A stretch of DNA of 20,595 bases from Castellaniella hirudinis_A. GTDB taxonomy: Bacteria; Pseudomonadota; Gammaproteobacteria; Burkholderiales; Burkholderiaceae_B. This document shows positions 1 to 5,011 of the stretch, in pieces. Numbering within the stretch: the stretch's first letter is position 1; each line of letters starts with the position of its first letter. The stretch spans positions 1 through 20,595 of the forward strand of contig NZ_JBLGTV010000023.1 in assembly GCF_047468865.1 (NCBI RefSeq), given 5' to 3'. Made by a program: the position numbers and the translations under genes. The notes below the pieces were generated by a model. It made no database searches. It worked only from the letters and a program-made list of their open reading frames with translations, and was not told where the DNA came from.

Positions 1-77
1 CCGCTGAAGAAACCGAGCGCCGCCGTCTAAAAAGGTGATGTGTATTTGAGTAAAACAGCTTGCGTCATGCGGTCGCT
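1..77. repeat. Terminal overlap showing circularity (copy 1)
   Basis: These 77 bases are identical to 20519-20595, the last bases of the window. An end-to-end identity of exactly this odd length is typical of a circular contig from a k-mer assembler, so the true molecule is 20,518 bp. Bases 1-38 are the 3' end of the small ORF that starts at 20341 (stop TGA at 36-38). Bases 39-77 begin the promoter region of the partition operon. Confidence 0.95.
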
Positions 78-88
78 GCGTATATGAT
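60..88 (+). promoter_or_regulatory. Promoter of the staA-staB partition operon
   Basis: A sigma70-like promoter is visible: TTGCGT at 60-65, a 17-bp spacer, and TATGAT at 83-88. The hexamers lie inside an imperfect inverted repeat (GCGTCAT near 62-68 and ATGATGC at 84-90), which suggests an overlapping operator. A very similar sequence precedes trbJ at 6822-6850. Downstream, 90-113 can be read as three degenerate 8-bp units (CGATGAGT, AAATAAAC, AAATACGC) resembling the 989-1020 repeats, a possible site for the small DNA-binding partner StaB. Confidence 0.75.
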
Positions 89-124
89 GCGATGAGTAAA
101 TAAACAAATACGCAAGGGGAACGC

Positions 125-754
125 ATGAAGGTTATCGCTGTACTTAACCAGAAAGGCGGGTCAGGCAAGACGACCATCGCAACCCATCTAGCCCGCGCCC
201 TGCAACTCGCCGGGGCCGATGTTCTGTTAGTCGATTCCGATCCCCAGGGCAGTGCCCGCGATTGGGCGGCCGTGCGGGAAGATCAACCGCTAACCGTTGT
301 CGGCATCGACCGCCCGACGATTGACCGCGACGTGAAGGCCATCGGCCGGCGCGACTTCGTAGTGATCGACGGAGCGCCCCAGGCGGCGGACTTGGCTGTG
401 TCCGCGATCAAGGCAGCCGACTTCGTGCTGATTCCGGTGCAGCCAAGCCCTTACGACATATGGGCCACCGCCGACCTGGTGGAGCTGGTTAAGCAGCGCA
501 TTGAGGTCACGGATGGAAGGCTACAAGCGGCCTTTGTCGTGTCGCGGGCGATCAAAGGCACGCGCATCGGCGGTGAGGTTGCCGAGGCGCTGGCCGGGTA
601 CGAGCTGCCCATTCTTGAGTCCCGTATCACGCAGCGCGTGAGCTACCCAGGCACTGCCGCCGCCGGCACAACCGTTCTTGAATCAGAACCCGAGGGCGAC
701 GCTGCCCGCGAGGTCCAGGCGCTGGCCGCTGAAATTAAATCAAAACTCATTTGA
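125..754 (+). CDS. staA: ParA-family partition ATPase (pVS1 StaA)
   Basis: This 209-residue protein is a small ParA/MinD-type P-loop ATPase that drives active plasmid segregation with a DNA-binding partner. The deviant Walker A motif KGGSGKTT is at residues 10-17, followed by LLVDSDPQGSARDW near residue 35 and VVIDGAPQ near 80. It is short and has no N-terminal helix-turn-helix, the type Ib ParA pattern, so autoregulation probably depends on the downstream gene. The ATG at 125 follows AAGGGGA at 114-120. I recognise the sequence as StaA of the pVS1 stability region. staB follows after 20 bp in the same operon. Confidence 0.95.
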   Translation: MKVIAVLNQKGGSGKTTIATHLARALQLAGADVLLVDSDPQGSARDWAAVREDQPLTVVGIDRPTIDRDVKAIGRRDFVVIDGAPQAADLAVSAIKAADFVLIPVQPSPYDIWATADLVELVKQRIEVTDGRLQAAFVVSRAIKGTRIGGEVAEALAGYELPILESRITQRVSYPGTAAAGTTVLESEPEGDAAREVQALAAEIKSKLI

Positions 755-774
755 GTTAATGAGGTAAAGAGAAA

Positions 775-990
775 ATGAGCAAAAGCACAAACACGCTAAG
801 TGCCGGTCGTCCGAGCGCACGCAGCAGCAAGGCTGCAACGTTGGCCAGCCTGGCAGACACGCCAGCCATGAAGCGGGTCAACTTTCAGTTGCCGGCGGAG
901 GATCACACCAAGCTGAAGATGTACGCGGTACGCCAAGGCAAGACCATTACCGAGCTGCTATCTGAATACATCGCGCAGCTACCAGAGTAA
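775..990 (+). CDS. Small ribbon-helix-helix-like partition partner (StaB candidate)
   Basis: This 71-residue basic protein has a flexible N-terminal tail rich in Ser, Ala and Lys. Its C-terminal half (KRVNFQLPAEDHTKLKMYA, then TITELLSEYIAQL) fits a ribbon-helix-helix DNA-binding fold. Small proteins of this kind, such as ParG and omega, are the centromere-binding partners and repressors of type Ib ParA systems. The gene lies 20 bp after staA, with GTAAAGAG ahead of its ATG. The tandem 8-bp repeats beginning at 989 are a plausible binding target. Function is inferred from position and fold pattern only. Confidence 0.8.
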   Translation: MSKSTNTLSAGRPSARSSKAATLASLADTPAMKRVNFQLPAEDHTKLKMYAVRQGKTITELLSEYIAQLPE

Positions 991-1020
991 ATGAGCAAAT
1001 GAATAAATGAGTAGATGAAT
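989..1020 (+). repeat. Four tandem 8-bp repeats, likely operator or centromere
   Basis: Four exact-register 8-bp units follow one another: AAATGAGC, AAATGAAT, AAATGAGT, AGATGAAT (consensus ARATGARY). They start at the staB stop codon and run directly into the KorB-type operator at 1021. Short tandem repeats of 7-8 bp are the usual binding substrate of ribbon-helix-helix partition proteins. I infer a StaB binding site acting as operator for the rep operon, as partition centromere, or both. Confidence 0.6.
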
Positions 1021-1033
1021 TTTAGCGGCTAAA
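1021..1033 (+). promoter_or_regulatory. Perfect KorB operator (OB) at the rep operon
   Basis: TTTAGCGGCTAAA matches exactly the IncP-1 KorB operator consensus TTTAGCSGCTAAA. It overlaps the Shine-Dalgarno sequence AAAGGAGG (1031-1038) of the small ORF upstream of repA. No KorB gene is visible on this plasmid, so the site would respond to KorB supplied by a co-resident IncP plasmid. A second copy lies at 7097-7109. Confidence 0.8.
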
Positions 1034-1042
1034 GGAGGCGGC

Positions 1043-1186
1043 ATGGAAAATCAAGAACAACCAGGCACCGACGCCGTGGAATGCCCCATGTGTGGAGGAA
1101 CGGGCGGTTGGCCAGGCGTAAGCGGCTGGGTTGTCTGCCGGCCCTGCAATGGCACTGGAACCCCCAAGCCCGAGGAATCGGCGTGA
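1043..1186 (+). CDS. 47-residue zinc-finger-like leader ORF coupled to repA
   Basis: An ATG at 1043 follows a strong Shine-Dalgarno sequence (AAAGGAGG, 1031-1038) and opens a 47-codon frame ending with TGA at 1184-1186. The protein has two CxxCxGxG units (CPMCGGTGG at residues 14-22 and CRPCNGTG at 32-39), the pattern of DnaJ-type or zinc-ribbon folds. The stop overlaps the GTG start of repA (GTGA), so repA is probably translated by coupling to this ORF. It could be a functional metal-binding peptide or mainly a device to set RepA level. I know of no assigned function. Confidence 0.75.
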   Translation: MENQEQPGTDAVECPMCGGTGGWPGVSGWVVCRPCNGTGTPKPEESA

Positions 1187-2256
1187 GCGGTCGCAAACCA
1201 TCCGGCCCGGTACAAATCGGCGCGGCGCTGGGTGATGACCTGGTGGAGAAGTTGAAGGCCGCGCAGGCCGCCCAGCGGCAACGCATCGAGGCAGAAGCAC
1301 GCCCCGGTGAATCGTGGCAAGCGGCCGCTGATCGAATCCGCAAAGAATCCCGGCAACCGCCGGCAGCCGGTGCGCCGTCGATTAGGAAGCCGCCCAAGGG
1401 CGACGAGCAACCAGATTTTTTCGTTCCGATGCTCTATGACGTGGGCACCCGCGATAGTCGCAGCATCATGGACGTGGCCGTTTTCCGTCTGTCGAAGCGT
1501 GACCGACGAGCTGGCGAGGTGATCCGCTACGAGCTTCCAGACGGGCACGTAGAGGTTTCCGCAGGGCCGGCCGGCATGGCCAGTGTGTGGGATTACGACC
1601 TGGTACTGATGGCGGTTTCCCATCTAACCGAATCCATGAACCGATACCGGGAAGGGAAGGGAGACAAGCCCGGCCGCGTGTTCCGTCCACACGTTGCGGA
1701 CGTACTCAAGTTCTGCCGGCGAGCCGATGGCGGAAAGCAGAAAGACGACCTGGTAGAAACCTGCATTCGGTTAAACACCACGCACGTTGCCATGCAGCGT
1801 ACGAAGAAGGCCAAGAACGGCCGCCTGGTGACGGTATCCGAGGGTGAAGCCTTGATTAGCCGCTACAAGATCGTAAAGAGCGAAACCGGGCGGCCGGAGT
1901 ACATCGAGATCGAGCTAGCTGATTGGATGTACCGCGAGATCACAGAAGGCAAGAACCCGGACGTGCTGACGGTTCACCCCGATTACTTTTTGATCGATCC
2001 CGGCATCGGCCGTTTTCTCTACCGCCTGGCACGCCGCGCCGCAGGCAAGGCAGAAGCCAGATGGTTGTTCAAGACGATCTACGAACGCAGTGGCAGCGCC
2101 GGAGAGTTCAAGAAGTTCTGTTTCACCGTGCGCAAGCTGATCGGGTCAAATGACCTGCCGGAGTACGATTTGAAGGAGGAGGCGGGGCAGGCTGGCCCGA
2201 TCCTAGTCATGCGCTACCGCAACCTGATCGAGGGCGAAGCATCCGCCGGTTCCTAA
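1183..2256 (+). CDS. repA: Replication initiator RepA of the pVS1 replicon
   Basis: This 357-residue protein is the initiator that binds the iterons just downstream and opens oriV. I recognise the whole sequence as pVS1 RepA. The frame is open from an ATG at 1081, but the GTG at 1183 is preferred: it is preceded by CGAGGAAT, gives MSGRKPSGPV, matches the known protein length, and overlaps the stop of the leader ORF. The C-terminal half (from about residue 200 on, including the FKKFCFTVRKLIGSNDLPEY segment) is probably DNA-binding, but I cannot place exact domains. The gene is followed at once by the palindrome and oriV, a compact cis-acting arrangement. Confidence 0.95.
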   Translation: MSGRKPSGPVQIGAALGDDLVEKLKAAQAAQRQRIEAEARPGESWQAAADRIRKESRQPPAAGAPSIRKPPKGDEQPDFFVPMLYDVGTRDSRSIMDVAVFRLSKRDRRAGEVIRYELPDGHVEVSAGPAGMASVWDYDLVLMAVSHLTESMNRYREGKGDKPGRVFRPHVADVLKFCRRADGGKQKDDLVETCIRLNTTHVAMQRTKKAKNGRLVTVSEGEALISRYKIVKSETGRPEYIEIELADWMYREITEGKNPDVLTVHPDYFLIDPGIGRFLYRLARRAAGKAEARWLFKTIYERSGSAGEFKKFCFTVRKLIGSNDLPEYDLKEEAGQAGPILVMRYRNLIEGEASAGS

Positions 2257-2269
2257 TGTACGGAGCAGA

Positions 2270-2292
2270 TGCTAGGGCAAATTGCCCTAGCA
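2270..2292. repeat. 23-bp perfect palindrome between repA and oriV
   Basis: Two 11-bp arms (TGCTAGGGCAA and its complement) flank a single central A. It lies 14 bp after the repA stop. The tiny loop and lack of a following T-run argue against a simple intrinsic terminator. It is more likely a dimeric protein-binding site, for RepA or a host factor, at the edge of the origin. Confidence 0.6.
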
Positions 2293-2321
2293 GGGGAAAA
2301 AGGTCGAAAAGGTCTCTTTCC

Positions 2322-2517
2322 TGTGGATAGCACGTACATTGGGAACCCAAAGCCGTACATTGGGAACCGGAACCCGTACATTGGGAACCCAAAGCCGTAC
2401 ATTGGGAACCGGTCACACATGTAAGTGACTGATATAAAAGAGAAAAAAGGCGATTTTTCCGCCTAAAACTCTTTAAAACTTATTAAAACTCTTAAAACCC
2501 GCCTGGCCTGTGCATAA
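2322..2517 (+). other. oriV: oriV of the pVS1 replicon
   Basis: The origin contains in order: a DnaA-box-like TGTGGATAG (2322-2330, 8 of 9 to TGTGGATAA), four iterons (2334-2410), an A+T-rich stretch with repeated TTAAAACT-type units (about 2427-2498) that fits the unwinding element, and a second DnaA-box-like TGTGCATAA (2509-2517). This is the standard iteron-origin layout and matches my memory of the pVS1 origin used in shuttle vectors. The exact minimal boundaries cannot be read from sequence. Confidence 0.9.
2334..2410 (+). repeat. Four RepA iterons
   Basis: The 14-bp core GTACATTGGGAACC occurs at 2334-2347, 2355-2368, 2376-2389 and 2397-2410, with an exact 21-bp period. That is about two helical turns, so all copies face the same side. 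The flanks alternate (AAAGCC, then GGAACC), making a two-by-two higher-order pattern. These are the expected RepA binding sites and probably also the determinants of copy control and incompatibility. Confidence 0.9.
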
Positions 2518-3027
2518 CTGTCTGGCCAGCGCACAGCCGAAGAGCTGCAAAAAGCGCCTACCCTTCGGTCGCTGCGCTCCCTACGCCCCGCCGCTTCGCG
2601 TCGGCCTATCGCGGCCGCTGGCCGCTCAAAAATGGCTGGCCTACGGCCAGGCAATCTACCAGGGCGCGGACAAGCCGCGCCGTCGCCACTCGACCGCCGG
2701 CGCCCACATCAAGGCACCGCGGCTGCTGAAAGACCGTCAAAAGCGGTTTAGCAGTGAAAAGCAGGGCTGCCCAATCACCTGCGCTCGACTGGAACGCCGG
2801 TGGTGGCTGAAAGGCCGCAAAAGTTGAACGCCAAGGAAAAGGGCAGGGCGACAGCCCAGGGCATCACCTACGGCCACCAGGCGTGACAGGAGCGCCGAAC
2901 ACGCCCAAAGCCGGGGGATTGCCGCACCGACCCCTGAAACCGCCGCTACGGGCTTCTTACGCGGTTTTAGCCGTGGCTGATTTCCTGAACCGTCGCCAGC
3001 ACGCCGGCGGCCGGGCAAAATAATAAC
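2518..3027. other. Gene-free stretch between oriV and kfrA
   Basis: No convincing gene is seen in about 510 bp. The first part (about 2520-2710) is GC-rich and full of short inverted repeats; it belongs to the origin-flanking DNA carried on pVS1 vectors and resembles oriV-side segments I recall from other broad-host-range plasmids. The frame at 2510-2827 lacks a ribosome binding site and looks like chance. The rest (2710-3027) shows no clear promoter or RNA signal apart from the kfrA promoter that follows. Confidence 0.5.
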
Positions 3028-3071
3028 TTGCATAATAAGAATAAGAAGATTATTATTATTCTTATCTTATT
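3028..3071 (+). promoter_or_regulatory. kfrA promoter overlapped by an inverted-repeat operator
   Basis: A near-consensus promoter is visible: TTGCAT at 3028-3033, a 17-bp spacer, TATTAT at 3051-3056. An A+T-only inverted repeat covers it, with left arm AATAAGAATAAGAA (3034-3047) and right arm TTCTTATCTTATT (3059-3071). IncP KfrA is an autorepressor that binds an operator overlapping its own promoter, so this repeat is the likely KfrA operator. Confidence 0.75.
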
Positions 3072-3093
3072 TATCCAGCCGGGAGGCACCGCC

Positions 3094-4023
3094 ATGACGC
3101 AAACCAATATCCCCGCCGACGTGCGCGAACGCATCATTGCCGCTGCCGCCGAGCTGTACGAACAGGCCGGCCGCGAGAACTTGCCGACCGTTGACGCCGT
3201 GCGCCGCGCAGCGCGGGCTGACATGAACACAACCAGCGCCGTGATGCGGGAATGGCGGCGAGCGCAGACCGCCCAGGCGGCCCCGGTGGCCGTCACCGTG
3301 CCGGAGGTCGTCACCCAAGCGAACACCGCCGCCCTGGCCGCCTTATGGCAGCAGGCCCAGGAACTGGCGAACGAGTCATTGCGGGCCGCGCAAGCGGCAT
3401 GGGAAACCGAGCGTGTCGAGCTGGACACCATGCGCCAAGAGCTGGCCGACGCCTACGAAACCCAGGCAACCGAGCTTGACCAGGTGCGGGCCGCCGCCGA
3501 AGCGGCCGACCAGGCGCACCAGGTACAAAGTCAGCAGGTCGCCGGCGAGCTGGCCAGCGTGCGGACAGAATTGGCCCAGGCTGTCACCAGGGCCGAACGT
3601 GCGGAAGCGAAGGCCGACGAGATCGAGCACCGTGCCCGCGAGCTGCGGGCCGAGCTGGACAGGGCACACCAGGACGCCGACCAGGCGCGGGCTGCCGTGA
3701 CCGATGCGCAGCAGGCTACCCAGGCAGTGACCGCGCAACTCGACCAGGTACGCGCCGAACTGGCGACGGTCAAAGCCAAGGCAGAGGCCGCCGACGAGAA
3801 GCACCAGGAGCAGCGAAAGGCGGTCGCGGTCGAGGCGCACAAGATGGCCGAACGGCTGACCGCGACCCAGGCCGAACGCGACCAGGCCAGAGAGGAAGCC
3901 GGCAGCGCCCGCGAGCGAGCCGCCGAGCTGGCCGGCCAGCTCACCGCACACCAGGAACAGGCGGCCGCGTTGCTGGCACGCCTGGCACCGGCCGAAACCA
4001 AAACACCCAGGGCGAAGAAGTAG
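3094..4023 (+). CDS. kfrA: KfrA, coiled-coil DNA-binding autorepressor
   Basis: This 309-residue protein begins MTQTNIPADVRERIIAAAAE, as RK2 KfrA does in my memory, and has the same length class. The N-terminal part (residues 1 to about 60) is the KfrA helix-turn-helix domain. Residues from about 75 to 300 are an Ala/Glu/Gln/Arg-rich, nearly continuous coiled coil, ending in a basic tail (KTPRAKK). KfrA proteins repress their own promoter and support stable inheritance, perhaps by forming higher-order structures. The frame extends upstream to 3028, but the ATG at 3094 follows GGGAGG (3081-3086) and fits the family start. KfrB and KfrC are absent. Confidence 0.92.
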   Translation: MTQTNIPADVRERIIAAAAELYEQAGRENLPTVDAVRRAARADMNTTSAVMREWRRAQTAQAAPVAVTVPEVVTQANTAALAALWQQAQELANESLRAAQAAWETERVELDTMRQELADAYETQATELDQVRAAAEAADQAHQVQSQQVAGELASVRTELAQAVTRAERAEAKADEIEHRARELRAELDRAHQDADQARAAVTDAQQATQAVTAQLDQVRAELATVKAKAEAADEKHQEQRKAVAVEAHKMAERLTATQAERDQAREEAGSARERAAELAGQLTAHQEQAAALLARLAPAETKTPRAKK

Positions 4024-4074
4024 GGCGGTGGATTGGTCTGGCGGTAGTGATTGAAGTGTCAACAAAGAGCCGCT

Positions 4075-4163
4075 CCGCCCCTCAAGTGTCAGTAGGCCGC
4101 CGCTATGGCGAGGGGCTGATAGCGACCGGCGTTTTTAGGTGTTCATTGACACTTGAGGGGCGG
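4075..4163. repeat. 17-bp inverted repeat between kfrA and oriT
   Basis: CCGCCCCTCAAGTGTCA at 4075-4091 is repeated as a perfect reverse complement at 4147-4163, separated by 55 bp. A third partial copy (TTGAAGTGTCAA) lies near 4051-4062. The CCCCTCAAGTGTCA motif resembles initiator-type iterons that I recall from other plasmid origins. It could be a protein-binding array, a relic of a second origin, or a site linked to transfer control. No gene product that would bind it is evident. Confidence 0.65.
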
Positions 4164-4490
4164 GGTGTACCGCCTCTTTCCTTGGCGTCCAACCTTGTTT
4201 TTTTGGGCGGTCATGTGGCCGTGGAAAGCATGGGGAAAGTGGTGTTTCCTCGTTGTGGAAACAGCAAGGAAATCGTTGCTTTCTTGTGCAAAGCAGAGTT
4301 TTGGAAAATTCGATTAAACCGCGATTTTGGCACGGTTTAATGCCGATTTAAGCCCGTTTTTCCCGCTGTAGAGCCCCTATTAGGCCGATTACAGGCCGCT
4401 TTAACCCGATTGCATGGCAATCGGTATGCGATAGCGCATGAATTGCACAAGAATCCAACTGCTGTACTATGAGTATTCGAGGCTGAATAG
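4164..4490. other. Non-coding leading region beside oriT
   Basis: No gene is supported here. Structural features include ATTAAACCG at 4313-4321 with its complement at 4333-4341, several related (G)ATTTAA/GATTA-CCG units, a 19-bp hairpin CCGATTGC-ATG-GCAATCGG at 4406-4424, and a smaller one (ATGCG/CGCAT) at 4426-4439. In RK2 this side of oriT holds the TraK binding region and the divergent traK gene; no traK is present here. Confidence 0.5.
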
Positions 4491-4575
4491 CGGGCAGGAT
4501 GTGTGAAGTAGGCCCACCCGTAAACGGGTTGTCCTTCTTCACTTCCCCTTATTCGCACCTGCGGTGCTCAACGGG
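4491..4575 (-). other. oriT: Origin of transfer (oriT), RK2 type
   Basis: On the minus strand the sequence reads ATCCTGCCCG (4500-4491), the IncP nic motif, with the expected nick after ATCCTG, between 4495 and 4494. Next to it is the imperfect inverted repeat that TraJ binds in RK2: GTGAAGTAGG at 4503-4512 pairs with the segment ending CTTCTTCAC at 4542. The continuation (AGGTGCGAATAAGGGG and CCGTTGAGCACCG on the minus strand) also matches my memory of the RK2 oriT. The location just ahead of traJ is conserved. Single-strand transfer would begin on the minus strand at this point, with traJ and traI entering last. Confidence 0.9.
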
Positions 4576-4636
4576 AATCCTGCCCTGCGGGGCCAGCCGG
4601 CAGCGCCGGCCAAAGAGACGATAGGAGGGCTTGCCG

Positions 4637-5011
4637 ATGGCGGCAGAGAACGACAAACCAACGCGCAAGGGCAGCCCGCCGATCAAGGTGTATTGCCTGC
4701 CCGAAGAGCGGGCCGAGATCGAGGCGCTGGCGAAGGCCAGCGGCCACAGCGCATCGACTTATTTGCGCTTGGTTGGGCAGGGCTACCAGGTCACCGGCGT
4801 GACCGATTACGAGAACGTGCGCGAGCTGGTGCGCGTGAACGGCGACCTTGGCCGGCTGGGTGGTCTGCTGAAACTTTGGCTGACCGATGACGCCAAAACT
4901 GCCGAAATAGGCGCGGCCACCATCCGGGCGCTGTTGGGCCGCATCGAGGCCAACCAGGACGAAATGAGCCGCCTTATGGAAGCTGTGGTGCGGCCGAGGG
5001 CCGCGCCATGA
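4637..5011 (+). CDS. traJ: TraJ, oriT-recognition relaxosome protein
   Basis: This 124-residue protein resembles RK2 TraJ along its whole length. TraJ binds the inverted repeat next to nic and recruits the TraI relaxase. The core RKGSPPIKVYCLPEERAEIE with a following helix fits a ribbon-helix-helix DNA-binding domain, and NGDLGRLGGLLKLWLTDD near residue 75 is the conserved family segment. The ATG at 4637 is preferred because it lies 7 bp after AGGAGGG (4623-4629); a TTG at 4631 is too close. The gene overlaps traI by ATGA, so the two are translationally coupled. Confidence 0.93.
   Translation: MAAENDKPTRKGSPPIKVYCLPEERAEIEALAKASGHSASTYLRLVGQGYQVTGVTDYENVRELVRVNGDLGRLGGLLKLWLTDDAKTAEIGAATIRALLGRIEANQDEMSRLMEAVVRPRAAP

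Noticed and set aside
1081..1182. ATG at 1081 as the start of repA (391 residues)
   Set aside because: It lies inside the leader ORF, lacks a suitable ribosome binding site, and the GTG at 1183 matches the known RepA start and a coupled overlap.
2334..2410. Regularly spaced repeats that could be taken for a CRISPR array
   Set aside because: The repeats are 14 bp with 7-bp spacers that are not unique, there are no cas genes, and the place next to repA fits iterons.
2510..2827. 105-codon frame after oriV
   Set aside because: It starts inside a DnaA-box region, lacks a ribosome binding site, and the stretch is dominated by GC-rich inverted repeats.
4047..4340. 97-codon plus-strand frame between kfrA and oriT
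   Set aside because: No ribosome binding site, composition unlike neighbouring genes, and it is built across the inverted repeat at 4075-4163.
4337..4558. Minus-strand frame over oriT as a possible traK
   Set aside because: It reads through the oriT inverted repeat and nic motif, and the translation does not resemble TraK.
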